In this document: positions 1-11,202 of the stretch, piece after piece
How positions within the stretch are numbered: the stretch's first letter is position 1
Layout: each line of letters starts with the position of its first letter
Source: Epiperipatus broadwayi
Taxonomy: Eukaryota; Onychophora; Udeonychophora; Euonychophora; Peripatidae
Assembly: GCA_028023455.1 (NCBI GenBank)
Contig: JAQFVV010006274.1
Location: 4,340,001-4,404,000 of the forward strand
Direction of reading: 5' to 3'
Length of the DNA: 64,000 nucleotides
Translations under genes and position numbers: made by a program
The notes under the pieces: generated by a model
Database searches by the model: none
What the model was told of the DNA's origin: nothing
What the model saw: only the letters and a program-made list of their open reading frames with translations

Positions 1-1090
1 ATATCACTAGGAAAAAAATGCATATTTTCACTGTTTAAAAAGTACAGAACAGCAAAAAGAAAGAAAAAGTGAAACTAAATTTGAATTTAAAAGTTTTTAT
101 ATTCTTTCGCAGAAGTTTTTCATCGTAATGAAAAAAAATCCATACTGAAGTGCATTTTTTTAAAATTTGTATTATGGTACATATTACTGTACATTTATGT
201 TTATTACTTATGTGAAATTATTCAAATTAAAAAACAAAGTTTAATTATAAATTATTTAATTAAACATAAAGACTTATTGCTGTACTCCAGAATAACAAAA
301 GGCTTATTGCATATCGTAAATCAATCAACTTATTTTTTTAAAAAAAAAATCTAACTGTTAATTTTCTAAAATGTACATTAAGTTTATTTTTCTTACTGTA
401 TATTTTTAGTAATATAATAGTGCTCCCCCCCCCCATCCATGTAGAAAGATTATTCATTCGTTAACACTTATTTTAAATGCAATCTATTTTTCTTTTTAAA
501 CTTTTTTTTAAAAATGTTTTTCTTTTGATTTGAAACCACTTGTGTGTATGTAATTAAAGAACGTGTTTGTGATGATGATATTTTAGTTGTACTGTTTTCA
601 TCATCTAATATAAGTTGAATGTCTAGAAAAATTAAACTTTATTTAAATAATCCAAGAACTATACATATATTTAAATAAAGTTTAATATTTCTAAAGACAT
701 TCAACATTTATATGTATATAGTATTATAGATTCAGTAATTATAGATATTTTAAGTTTATACATTCTATATTCAAAATACTGAATGCAACATTAACATTGT
801 GTTTTATGAATAAAATATTGTATGTGCTATACAATTACAGCAAAGTCATTACCTGTATATGTATTACAATAATATACTTTTGCTTTGGGGTAAAATGAAT
901 TTAAAATCCCTATTCTCTGATGTCATCAGTGACGCAAAATTCAAGATGGCTGCCAAAAAAAATTTAAAAAATTTTTTTTTACGATCATTATAGTGAAAAA
1001 TCGATTGTAAATCGAAGTAGTGGGTACAAATTGATGATGATTACTATTGTGAAATATTGCTAAGTAGCCAAGCACCAAGCAGGGTGAAGG
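1..1090 (-). mobile_element. TIR transposon, partial copy cut by window edge
   Basis: This stretch is an inverted, diverged copy of the element at 58700-60296. Shared landmarks run in the same order: a segment containing TCACTAGGAAAAAA, a TTCATCGTAATGAAAAAAA stretch, a poly-C run followed by CATCC, the segment TATTACAATAATATACTTTT, and a tip ending AGCAGGGTGAAGG next to TATATA. No transposase reading frame is visible, so it is a non-autonomous or decayed copy. By its TA target site and its GCTTAGC-containing tip it looks like the Tc1/mariner-pogo group, but that class assignment is inference. Near the tip (about 918-950) it carries TGATGTCATCAGTGACG and AAGATGGCTGCC, which resemble CRE/ATF and YY1 sites. 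Confidence 0.75.
614..705. repeat. Inverted repeat (hairpin) inside the left TIR element
   Basis: The arms at about 614-649 and 668-705 are inverted complements (GTTGAATGTCT at one end, AGACATTCAAC at the other) with a few mismatches and a loop of about 18 bases. The same part of the 58.7-kb copy holds a different inverted repeat, so the hairpin was acquired separately or evolved in place. Confidence 0.8.
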
Positions 1091-1454
1091 TATATATATA
1101 TATATACTCAATGAAAGTAGAACATTGCTGAAATTTTAGCACTAATAAAAAGATAGCTTCAGTTCATAATTATTTAGTTTATGTTACTGCCTCTTCATAA
1201 TTATTTTAATATGCATGTATATAGTTCTTCCAATGTAATTTTTTAGTATATTTATTAATAAAATACATATTTTAATATATTTATATTACATATATTTTCC
1301 AAAATAAAAATTAAATGTGAGAACTGCTTTTAAAGAAATTTTAATACTATTGATTTAAATAAATATATTGCATGTTGCATTGCTTTTATTTTTAAATCAT
1401 TTAGTTTTCAATACTTAGAGTAAAATACAATTCTAACCTTTCTATATTGCACTG

Positions 1455-1740
1455 CCCAATTTATCCAATATTAATATCAATCACTTTTTTTTTATTTACT
1501 TTTTTACAATGCATTATACACTTATTTTACTATTAGAATGGTTTCAATTGCACCAGCAATCTTCTTCAAATCTATAATAAACATAAAACATAAATATAAA
1601 TACATGGATATTTATACATAAACACATAATTTCTACATATTACATATATTTTTCATATTATAAATTCTTTCTTTTAATCAACATACCTATATATTCTAAA
1701 TATATGTTTTTTAATACTCCCTTACATATATATATATATA
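1455..1740 (-). repeat. Left arm of composite inverted repeat, with hammerhead-like motif
   Basis: This segment is the inverted counterpart of 2890-3195. Both contain ACAATGCATTATA, CTATAATAAA, TATTTATACATAAACACATA, CAACATACCTATATATTCTA and ATACTCCCTTA in mirrored order. On the minus strand at about 1541-1572 there is TGAAGAAGATTGCTGG, then an AATT that can pair with GATT, then GAAACC. That is the box-stem-box layout also seen at 18.4, 32.8 and 41.2 kb. The arm probably derives from a Penelope-type terminal sequence; that origin is inference. Confidence 0.7.
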
Positions 1741-1744
1741 TATA

Positions 1745-2260
1745 CCTACATAAATTTTACATTTATATTACTTTTAATAATTTTTGTTATCATCTATATA
1801 TAATATATTTTATAATTTTATATTCTATTTATTTATTATCTTTTATATTCCCTTTTAATTCTAATGCATTTTTTATTTTTAACATATGCATTTTTTATTC
1901 TAACTTTAACATTATATATTTAACCTATACAGTCTAACTTTAATGTTATATATTTAACATTATATATTATTCATTTCTTCATCTTTTTATATTTTCTATT
2001 TTTATTAATATCCTCATCTAATATTTATTTCTAATCTATATTAACAATCTTAACTCCTTTTATTTTAATTATTCTTAATCTATTTTTATTATATTATATA
2101 ATTACCTTTTACTCCTAAACTAAAAAAAACTAACCTATATTCTAATGGCTTCCCCTTTATATTTTTTTACAAACTAAATTCTTTTTAACTTTATCTTTTA
2201 TCTATATTCTAACTTCCTTTTAATATTACTTTTACTATAATGATTGAAGTGATTAAGGAT
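1745..2260. other. Pyrimidine-rich AT tract, no gene
   Basis: A long run in which the plus strand is mostly T and C with scattered A, and G is almost absent. No gene is visible. The complementary purine-rich strand resembles the purine-rich lead-in to the hammerhead-like motif at 32.8 kb, so it may be the body of the same kind of element. Confidence 0.5.
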
Positions 2261-2320
2261 ATTTGTGTAAGTATATATATATAAATTATTAATCAATGTC
2301 TGTATTCCAATTATAATAAA

Positions 2321-2833
2321 ATATATATAATTATTCAAAACAATACAATAATTAATACAGTAACAATATTTTAAACAAATATATACGAATTTAATAGAAG
2401 TACTTTCAACTATCTATGTAGTCGTTGTCAACTAGACTCAAATTGTATTAGAAAAAACCGTTACAAATGTAAACAAAAGCAATACGTCATACATCAATTT
2501 TCCCACAATTCATTAATTTTTATATTGGCTGTCTGTCTATTTATCAACTGTTGCTTTTTACTTTTTATTAACATAGCTTCTTTAAAGAAGCTATGTTAAT
2601 AAAAAGTGAAAAGCAACAGTTGATAAATAGACAGACAGCCAATATAAAAATTAATGAATTGTGGGAAAATTGATGTATGACGTATTGCTTTTGTTTACAT
2701 TTGTAACGGTTTTTTCTAATACAATTTGAGTCTAGTTGACAACGACTACATAGATAGTTGAAAGTACTTCTATTAAATTCGTATATATTTGTTTAAAATA
2801 TTGTTACTGTATTAATTATTGTATTGTTTTGAA

Positions 2834-2846
<13 letters not shown>
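2321..2846. repeat. Near-perfect 526-bp palindrome
   Basis: The arms 2321-2583 and 2584-2846 are inverted complements with essentially no loop. The centre reads CTTCTTTAAAGAAG. I saw one arm mismatch (TTTTTACTTTTT against its partner AAAAAGTGAAAA). The outer ends run into TA repeats. There is no coding potential. Such young, loop-free palindromes extrude as cruciforms and are often unstable in cloning. Arm identity implies recent formation or ongoing conversion. It is nested between the two outer arms at 1455-1740 and 2890-3195. Confidence 0.95.
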
Positions 2847-2877
<31 letters not shown>

Positions 2878-2883
2878 TTTATA

Positions 2884-2915
<32 letters not shown>
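2838..2915. repeat. (TA)n microsatellite, two blocks
   Basis: Alternating TA from about 2838 to 2873, interrupted by TTTTTTTATACTATAT, then TA again to about 2915. It lies exactly at the junction between the palindrome and the right outer arm. Confidence 0.95.
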
Positions 2916-3195
2916 AGGGAGTATAAAAAAACATATATGTAGAATATATAGGTATGTTGATTAAAAGGAAGAATTTACAATATGGAAAATATATACAATA
3001 TGTACAAATTATGTGTTTATGTATAAATATTCTTGCATTTATATTTATTATAGATCTGAAGAAGATTGCTGAGGTAATCAAATCCATTATGATAGTAAAG
3101 TAAATCTATAATGCATTGTAAAAAAGTGAATAAAGAAAAGTGATTGGTATTAATATTGGAAAGAGCAAAATAAATAATAAACATTTTTAATAACA
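2890..3195 (+). repeat. Right arm of composite inverted repeat, with hammerhead-like motif
   Basis: Inverted partner of 1455-1740. On the plus strand it reads CTGAAGA (3056-3062), a GATT/AATC stem (3064-3067 with 3076-3079), then AAATCC where the other copies have GAAAC. The arm is therefore more decayed at the second box than its partner. The stretch after it (3196-5220) is AT-rich, with only short GA and TA runs and no recognised gene. Confidence 0.7.
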
Positions 3196-5220
3196 AATAA
3201 TTTGCTAAATGTGTTTTTACATGTTTACATTAAGTTGCTATGAAAAAAGTGCAGCTGTTACCATATAATTCAATTAATTTTTGCAGAAAACTTTTTTTTC
3301 AACAAAGACATATATCAGATTTTTTTCTAATCAGAGTCAATAGATCTAGATAGTGAATTCAAAGATTTAAAAAGAGGACATTTTGCACTTTCCATCAATG
3401 TGTTCTTGAATCTTGGATTTGGATTTATGCAATGTTTTCAGATAGAAATATGTTTGACTTTTATAAAATTAATAATAAACATTTTTTTGTCAGGAGGATG
3501 AGTCTCTGTCAAGATTTGAAATATTAGGCTGCATCTTATATATCCAGCAGTGGAGAAGACTGCACCATATTACAATCAAATGTTTTTATTTTTATAGATA
3601 GTGAATTGTCACATATTTGAGATTATTAAAGACTAGATATCCATTTTCCAATCACTATTGGATAATTAGTTAGGTTTGCTATAGTCCAGTTATCTGAAAG
3701 AAAAAATTCTATATATATATTGAAGCATTTTTAATACTAATTAATGACATTAAAACATACATTTATTTTCCATTGGTCCTGAACATTTTTATATACCTTC
3801 GTTAAGAAACTTATTTCATTGACAGCATTACTTGGTCGAGCATGAATTCCAATCAACGCAAAATCAAGTTTTTTACCTTAAACATAGTTCATATAAAAGT
3901 TTAAATTAAGACATTTATTAATAGTATTAATAATATAGTTATTGATATATTATTTATAGTTATTAAGTGTACATATTAAAACTACACTTTTAAGCACAAT
4001 AATATATATCTGGTAAAAGCACATTAAAATGGCAGAGTAATTGGGTACTAAGAGTAAGTGATAACATTTGTTAGCTGTAGTGCAATAATTAGAATTGTTT
4101 AGATGAATGGTGAAGGCTGCATCATAATGCAATTATATGTTTGTACAATGATAAGAAAATTGACATTCGTGGCTTTTTTGGAAGATTTAAATTGTTAAAT
4201 ATGCATTTACTAAACCAATATTCAATGATTTGTTGGATTATCTATAGGGTGGCTATCATGTCTATAGCCTAGAGATAATGTAACAAAATTAGTTTAAAGA
4301 AAGCATTCAGAAATAATTGATTTTAATGAATGACCAATTATTATGATCATCAAGGAAGAAATGTAATGACTGGATAGTAATATAAGATAAACAAATATTC
4401 TAAATTACTTGGTGATGATATACAACCAAAATATTCCATGTTAATCAAATGAGAATCATTGCAATAACTGTAAACAAAAATAGAATTGCAATGTAGTGCA
4501 GCCTTTATCACTGAAGAGAGAGAGAGAGAGATGCTATATATATTTTTAGATGTTAAGGTTACCTTTACCAGTAGACAATTTTTTTTTTTAAAAAACCACT
4601 TCAATGAAATTAATGTTAATGGATATCTAGTGTTTTAAAATGATATTTTAAAATGAAAGAGATAGAGGAGTAAAAAAAAGAGAAAGCAATCAGTAATATC
4701 TTATAAGTTGTAAAAATCTCATGATAAAACATATACTATAATGTTATGTTTATAAATAGAAGTTTGCCTATTGAATCAGATGTTTGATCAATTAAATGTA
4801 GTAATATATATATATACACAGAAAATGAGAAGGCAATGAAATAAATCATTAATAGAAAAATGCAAAATTAATAAAAAGACAGCATCGAACTTAAAAGTAC
4901 TGTCTCAGATGGTAACAGTTATAATTAGTTTTAAGCTACGCTCATTGCTTTAATGAAATATCAGATTTTTTAAAATGTGTTTTATGTAAGATTTTAAAAT
5001 CATCTTCAACTATTTAAATCTATATATATATTTAAAAGTAAAAATAGTTTAATCAATTTAAAATAATTATGCACAATTTAAGTATATCAACAATAAAAGT
5101 GAAATTATTATTTGTTAAAAGAGCAATGTAATAAACTTCCTGACTGTAATTAATTTTTATTAATCATTCATTAGACTAGAGATTGTTCATTTAACGAATA
5201 ATATATTTGTAGTTCAATTT
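3196..5220. other. AT-rich spacer, no gene recognised
   Basis: No supported coding region. It holds a (GA)n run at about 4517-4532 and short TA runs. A segment around 3650-3705 (including GTTATCTGAAAGAAAAAATT) resembles 31385-31435, which suggests a dispersed repeat of unknown type. Confidence 0.5.
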
Positions 5221-5224
5221 TCAC

Positions 5225-5410
5225 AAACCACTCTCAAATAAGGGACTGATTTCTATCCACTTTTATCACCTTGTGGAATGATGAAACCATGAACATATGA
5301 CAAAAGAATATGGGAAAAAGATGTATGATCCCCCAAGATGCACATTTTATGTTGAACCAGCACTCATTAGTTGGCCTAGATTGTGTTTTCATACACATAC
5401 CTTTATCATT
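5225..5410 (-). repeat. Diverged minus-strand copy of the ~470-bp dispersed repeat
   Basis: About 5335-5400 (CATTTTATGTTGAACCAGC, then TTAGTTGGCCTAGATTG) is a diverged reverse complement of the part of the 12.8-kb and 19.7-kb repeats that reads CTGGACCAAC and TTTAGCATAAAATA. The alignment is short and was made by eye. Confidence 0.5.
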
Positions 5411-5415
5411 GTTCA

Positions 5416-5456
5416 ATATATATATATATATTGTGCCCTTGTCTGTAGGTCATAGA

Positions 5457-5491
<35 letters not shown>
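5416..5491. repeat. (TA)n arrays flanking a TTGTGCCCTT segment
   Basis: TA runs at 5416-5431 and 5459-5491 enclose TTGTGCCCTTGTCTGTAGGT. A close match to that enclosed segment, again next to a TA run, occurs at about 25608-25625, so it is probably the end of a repeat that joins TA arrays. Confidence 0.85.
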
Positions 5492-5494
<3 letters not shown>

Positions 5495-5515
5495 ACTTAC
5501 TACCGTTTAACTGAT

Positions 5516-5548
5516 GTGTCAAAGTTACTGACCTCACAACTTTGACAC
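5516..5548. repeat. 11-bp perfect hairpin
   Basis: GTGTCAAAGTT (5516-5526) and AACTTTGACAC (5538-5548) are perfect inverted complements around an 11-base loop, just outside the TA array. No function can be assigned. Confidence 0.85.
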
Positions 5549-6536
5549 GTTTTTGGCATATATTTATAATTACACTTCTCCACAAAGATATTAAAGAGAA
5601 TAGGAAACCAGATTTTATCTTGTGTGAGTGTGGTTTAGTGAAAATCGAACTACAGATATATTATTCATTTTTGATTGTTGCTGCCACTTTTTGGACCTAT
5701 TAAATTATTGTTTAGAAGATTTTGTAATTATATGTTGGGAAATCATCTGACATTCAAAGAGATAGGATGGTCAGAAAATATTTACTTTGCAAGAGCAGAC
5801 TAAGATTTTTTCACCTTCCTTAGTTGTGAATTCATCAGTGAATTTTTTGAGACTCTCAACTTATATCTGCTTTAAGTTCGTAAAGAATATTTTAAAAACA
5901 ATGAGGCTAAACAAGAGAGAATAATACCACTTGAAATGTTGTCCATATATTTAACCTGTATGCTATTACTAATAATTGAATGTAATTGGAAGATTTAAAT
6001 GAAGTTAAATTTTTTTAAAGACATTCTGTGATGGAAATAGTCCAATATATAAATACAATTGAAAACATATGTTGTCAAAGCGTTATGAGTTAATGCTATG
6101 AATATTTTAATACTATATAATATTTCTTATGTTTATTTGTTCATTATTTTATGTTTTCATCCAAGCTTTTAAATAAGACTCTTTTTTTTTTTTGCTTTAT
6201 TTACATTTTATTAAATTTATGAATCATTAAGAATGTGAAATCTCAAAAATAGTAAAATAATCCAAAATATTATATAAAGTTCATGTTGAATTAAAATATT
6301 GAAGCATTCCATTATTTGAAACATACTGCAGTCACATGACACACTGAATGTACTGATAATTCATACACTCTATTATTTGAAGTGCTGCTATTTCACCAGT
6401 GTAAAAAATAAAAAAAATAACCTGAATTAGAAGATAAAAAACAAATAATATGCATTATTTTGAATTAAAGAAAATAAATATACATTAAGAATTTTACTAT
6501 AAAATAATTTATTTGCAAATTTAAATTTGCTTCCAT
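5549..6536. other. AT-rich spacer, no gene recognised
   Basis: I see no supported gene, RNA or named repeat between the hairpin and the left LTR of the Ty3/gypsy element. Confidence 0.5.
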
Positions 6537-7345
6537 ATTGCTATACTTAGAATGTAAATAAAATGCTATATTTAGAATAATGTAAAAAAATGTGCTAAAT
6601 TGGAAATAAACGCTACAGTATTATGAAGCAAAAATAAAAAAAATTTAATTAAAGTAAAAATATTTTGATAAAATAAGCATTTCCATAGTAGAAAATATTT
6701 GACTAAAAGAATAAACCAGGATAGAGATTAACTAAAATGACAGTTAAACAATGGAATTTTCCATTACCATAATGTTGCTATCTGGGCTTGGACCGAGAAA
6801 GGGTAAAAGCTCACCTGTAAGACGAATCAGGATAATCACACATACTCATATTGATGGATCTGATTGTGTTGAATGCAAGGAACTGCAAGGTCAAGAGTTC
6901 AAGTGAACTACTGATGACCTAGTAAACTCTACCATTGAATATTCAAAAGTGGACCTAGAGACTTTACAGACCACATTGGTCTTATTATGATTTCTGTACA
7001 CTTTAATGACTTTTTAATACTAATCTATGTAAGCATTATTAATTGTAAATTAAACCACTAAACATTACATGATCACCATTCTTTATGTTTACACAAACTG
7101 TTTACACAGAGCCAAAACTCTCCATATAGTAGCACCACTGAGTGCAAGCTAGAGTAATCAATGGATGCAGGAAGATTTGTGCATAGAATCCCTATCTAGT
7201 GTTGTTAATTTTACTTTACTGTTGTTATCTTGTTGGCAATAAAAGTCAAGTTTCAGTTATAAAAAAAATGTTATATTGTAAATTATTTCTGCTTGTCTGA
7301 CCATCTTTACCATGACTGCAATACTCATGATGGCTACATACAGCT
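6537..7345 (+). mobile_element. 5' LTR of degenerate Ty3/gypsy element
   Basis: This aligns by eye with 11203-11900. Shared blocks in order include AATGTAAATAAAATGCT, AAAGTAAAAATATTTTGATA, TAATACTAATCTATGTAAG, TTTACTTTACTGTTGTTATC and TTCTGCTTGTCTGACCATC. The left copy has roughly 130 extra bases at about 7050-7195 that the right copy lacks; a piece of these (AGAGCCAAAACTCTCCATA) has a near match at about 46718-46736. Many substitutions and indels separate the two LTRs, so insertion was ancient. Ends are approximate. Confidence 0.85.
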
Positions 7346-7994
7346 GATTGTTGCAGTCAACAGGATCAAATTTGAACTGTAATTCATATTGTAGTAGTTG
7401 GTGACAGGATTTTGATAAGTAGCTAAAACTTTGTAGATTTTAATAAGATTAAACTTTGTAAATTGAAACTTGCTTGGTAAGTCAGCCTATCTGAAAATTA
7501 GATAGGTAATCATGTAAAAAAAAATTAAAAAAATATTATTAGTTATTAATTTAGACTATGACATTATGATAACATCTGCGCTGCAAGTAACAATAAATGA
7601 GTTTAACATTAATAGCTCTTTTGATTGGCCAATTTACTTAAAGAAGATAAGGAAACTTTTTTTATTAATGAAACTGTTAGTGATCCTATTAAAGTTGCCA
7701 TGTTGCTATGTTATGTCAGGCAACAAATAATTGAAATTACAAATTGACTATGCTACCATGAAGAACTAGAGAAATTGTTGTGTAGTGTAGTAGTTGAAAG
7801 ACTAAATAATTATTTTTATCCCCAGCCAGGACATGACTATGACCAAGCATTGCTGGATCTGGCTAAGGGTTGTGTTCAAACATTTACTGGGGGGGGGGGG
7901 GGTATCCAATAATAAGCATAAACAGCAGTTGCTGTCCTAAAAAATGCAACTTACAAGAAAGTGAGCAAAGTGGAAATAGGCCATGAAATAGTGC

Positions 7995-8220
7995 TTGACC
8001 AAACAAAGAAGTTCTGGAACTTTAGTAATAATAATGAAGGGAATGCATTTATATGGAAAACTGAAAATAAATACCAGTCCACTAAGAGAAGATGAAAGAA
8101 ATAGTATGCTATTGTTGTGCAAAAAATGTCATATGATGCAAAAATATAAATTGAATAAAGAACATTGTAGAGCCTGTAAGAAAATAGGTTACTTAGAAAA
8201 AGCATATAGAGTTAGTTAAA
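7995..8220 (+). pseudogene. Ty3/gypsy gag zinc-knuckle remnant
   Basis: Gag packages the element RNA through CCHC zinc knuckles. The 74-residue open stretch contains CRACKKIGYLEKAY, which matches a CX2C-X4-H-X4-C knuckle except that the His and the last Cys are now both Tyr. A second, poorer CxxC lies upstream (CKKC). It sits between the left LTR and the protease remnant in correct gypsy order. The frame is closed immediately after, so this is dead coding sequence. Confidence 0.7.
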
Positions 8221-8339
8221 GGGAGGAAAGTACACAGCAGCTCATCAACTTTTCCAAAGGGAATTAAGCAAAAGTGCGAGATTTATAATATTTAGTTTAG
8301 AAATTGCAATCAATTTATGTTATTTGTGAAGTTATTAAT

Positions 8340-8625
8340 GCAAAAATAACAATGGAAATCAATAGTGGATAGGATATTGACAATAATGGCAGTTAAAGAC
8401 TGGAATATAATAATGGAAAATTATAAGAACCCTTCCATCATATCATATTAATGCAAACTTGTTTAAGAGTGAAAGATGCCAGTGGTAGTATGAAAATATT
8501 AGGGAAAGTTAGATATAACTATAAAAGCCAAAAAATCTGTAGATTACCATTGTATATAGTGCAAAGTGGTCTTAATACTATTATAGATAGGCGATGTTTT
8601 GATGCACTTGGATAGAAACATATAT
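8340..8625 (+). pseudogene. Ty3/gypsy protease remnant
   Basis: Retropepsin remnant in the expected place between gag and RT. The active-site D-S/T-G triplet appears as N-S-G near 8357-8365, so the catalytic Asp is lost. The downstream flap and C-terminal part reads VKDASGSMKILGKV, then LPLYIVQSGLNTII, with the usual LPLxVV...G pattern of gypsy proteases. Several in-frame stops show it is inactive. Confidence 0.65.
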
Positions 8626-8754
8626 GATTGACAAGATTGCTATTGTTATTGAATAAAAAATAAGAAATAAATACAGAAGTTTATTTAAGACTGAGGATGG
8701 TCAAATTATTACTACACCAATAAATATAGTTTAATAAGATAAAACAACCTCCAT

Positions 8755-9330
8755 GATTTTCAGGCCACGGAAGGTCCCTTTTGCACAACAATCAAAAGTT
8801 GAATGAGAGTTAAATAATTTAATTAATAAGGAAGTGTTGATGCCAGTTGAAAAGATTGTAGTGATATCTAAACCAAATGGACAAATGTATATTGTGGGGA
8901 CTACCATACTATGATAAAGAAGAACTTAACAGTGAGCCATTATCAGAGAAATATTAGATAATATGAAAAATACATTTTGCTAAAATTGATCATTCATCAG
9001 ATTCCAGTTTCCAAAGTATCTCTGAATTGTTAACTATTACTACACATAAGGGATTGTTTAACTATAATAGACCAACTTATGGAATTATGGTGGCATCAAA
9101 TATTTTCCAAGTCAAGATAGACATACTGTTTCAATAAATAGATAGTATAAACTTTGATGATATTTTAATAATCACTAATTCAGAAGAGAAATTACACGAT
9201 TGACTTTTAAAAGTTATGCAATAAGTTAGTGAGTTTTAGAATAAGAATAAACTCAGAAAAATATATTTGGATGGTGACTGAGATAAAGTTCTTGGACCAC
9301 ATAATATCTAGTAAGGGAAAAAAGCCTGAT
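8755..9330 (+). pseudogene. Ty3/gypsy reverse transcriptase remnant
   Basis: RT of a Ty3/gypsy polyprotein. Recognisable pieces include RKVPFAQQSKVE-like sequence at about 8765-8800, LINKEVLMPVEKIVVISKPNG at about 8820-8880, then THKGLFNYNRPTYGI (finger and palm), and FDDILII at about 9153 where most relatives have YLDD. Stops and frameshifts break it repeatedly. The order and wording match the clade often represented by K02A2.6-like elements in invertebrates; that clade label is from memory of the family. Confidence 0.85.
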
Positions 9331-9539
9331 TCTCAGAAAATTGCTGCTGTAAAAGAAGCTCCAAAAACCCAAAAATGTGAGATAATTACAAGACTGTCTG
9401 GGTACTAAGGGGAAAAGTATATGTAGCATGATAATTATATAATTTATTAAGAAAAGATTAAAATGACATTGGAATCTATACCCCCCCCCCCAAAGCTTTT
9501 ACAGCTACAAAAGAATTGTTAATAGTAGTTTATTGATCC

Positions 9540-9930
9540 ATTATAACAATGGCCTTGAATGATGCTGACACTGATGCATCAAATATCAGAGTGGGAACAG
9601 TTTTAAGTCACACAATAGTTGATGGTAAATGACCAAACATATATGCTTCTAGAACATAATCAGAGCAGAGCAAAACTACAGCCAATTAGATAAAGAGGCA
9701 TTGGCTGTTATATTTGCAGTGAAAAAATTTCACCAGTACTTGTATAATTGACTATTTAAGATTTTTACAGATCATAAGCCACTATTGGGAATTCAGCTTT
9801 AGCTAAAACTAAAACTGCACCAGATCATGTTACTTAACTTGATTAGCAGGATATGACCAACTTAAATTTTAAAAAGGAAATGTCATTAAACATACATACA
9901 TGCTGTTGAGAGTCCTGATAAAATTAAACC
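9540..9930 (+). pseudogene. Ty3/gypsy RNase H remnant
   Basis: This follows RT directly. Typical gypsy RNase H phrases are visible: LDKEALAVIFAVKKFHQYLY (about 9686-9748) and TDHKPLLGI (about 9768), with an Asp-rich D-A-S start near 9565. In-frame stops occur before and within it. A poly-C tract lies just upstream at 9481-9491. Confidence 0.85.
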
Positions 9931-10129
9931 CTGAGGAAAATGATCCAACCATTAACTACATAGACAATTGGAATAATGAAATAATAGACAATAAAAAGGT
10001 AGTTGACTGGACTAAAATAAATAGATGGTAATAAACTGTTAATCAGCAGAGACTGGCTTAGAAGTCAGCCTGAGATACTTCATATAGATATATAGTTAAG
10101 AGAAGAGACTATCTCTAGATAATGGACAC

Positions 10130-10760
10130 ACATTAATGGAAGATAAAGTAATACCTAGTAAGGGTTATCATCAAGTTTTTTAGCTGATTCATCAAGATCA
10201 TCTTGGTGTAGTATGGACTAAAACATTTGCTCAAATTTATGTGTGGTAACCTGGAATCAATGCTGAGATAGAGCAATTTGTGAAAATCTATGAAAAATGC
10301 CAAGTGAATGCAAACATTCTAGAAAGATATGAGCCTATTATTGAAAAAGCTTGGAATTATATTCACATCAATCACCCCAGACCATTCTTCAACTATATAT
10401 TTTTCATAGTGATCGATTGTACTCATGGTGGACTGAGTATGGAATTATTAAAAATAGCAGTGTGAAGAAGCAATTGTAACTTAATCCTTGCTTTCCATAG
10501 TTTTCCTGAAATGGTGTCAGAAAATGGAAGCAGTTTGACATTCACTAAATTTGAGGATTTCTAAAGGATTAGGAAATTAGAAATATAAACACCTCCCATG
10601 CCACCCTAAGTTCAATGACATTGCAGAAAAGACAATAAAAATGTTATGTAAAGAAGGTACTGTCAATATGCAAGAAATCTTGCATTCTGCTTACTATATC
10701 AGGATAGTATGCTATCATGTAGTACTGATAAACAACAGAGATGATGTTTGGAACAGAAAA
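10130..10760 (+). pseudogene. Ty3/gypsy integrase remnant
   Basis: DDE integrase remnant. The zinc-binding part shows HQDHLGVVWTKTFAQIYVW and then FVKIYEKCQVN, where the first Cys of the usual CxxC is now Tyr. The core shows HINHPRPFFNYIFFIVID, in which the first catalytic Asp region (normally HIDxxGPF) has become Asn, and VSENG near 10520, where SDNG is usual. Two of the key acidic positions are therefore altered, and the frame is broken. No envelope-like region is seen between this and the right LTR. Confidence 0.85.
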
Positions 10761-11202
10761 TCTGCACTAAGTTATCATTAATTCATACAGGTAAAAAGTT
10801 TGAGAGTGACAAAAACAACAATGCAGAATTGTAATATGCTGAGAAAGAAAATGTCTGGATCAGAGACATTCCCATAAAGTATTAGGTGAAAGTCATCATT
10901 AAAGAACATTTCTCCAGACAAATAGTAATTGTCAAGACAGAAACAGAAAAAAACCACCTGAAATACTGTAAATCCCATCAAGCAATAGTAAGAAAAAATT
11001 GATCAAACTGGAAGTACTACAGTGCCAGACACTCCAGATTACATGGAGGAATCAGATTTACTGGAAGTAAACAAAGAGTGTAAAGAAGATGAGAACATTA
11101 CTGTTTAGAAGAACACACCCCCATGTAGATCCCCAAGAACTAAGAAGTAACCTAGTTATCTTAAAGTCTATATTAGACTTCAAAAACTGTAATTTCTGGA
11201 GA

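Noticed and set aside
2321-2846. Origin of replication or CRISPR-like array
   Set aside because: It is a single large palindrome, not spaced direct repeats, and the context is animal DNA.
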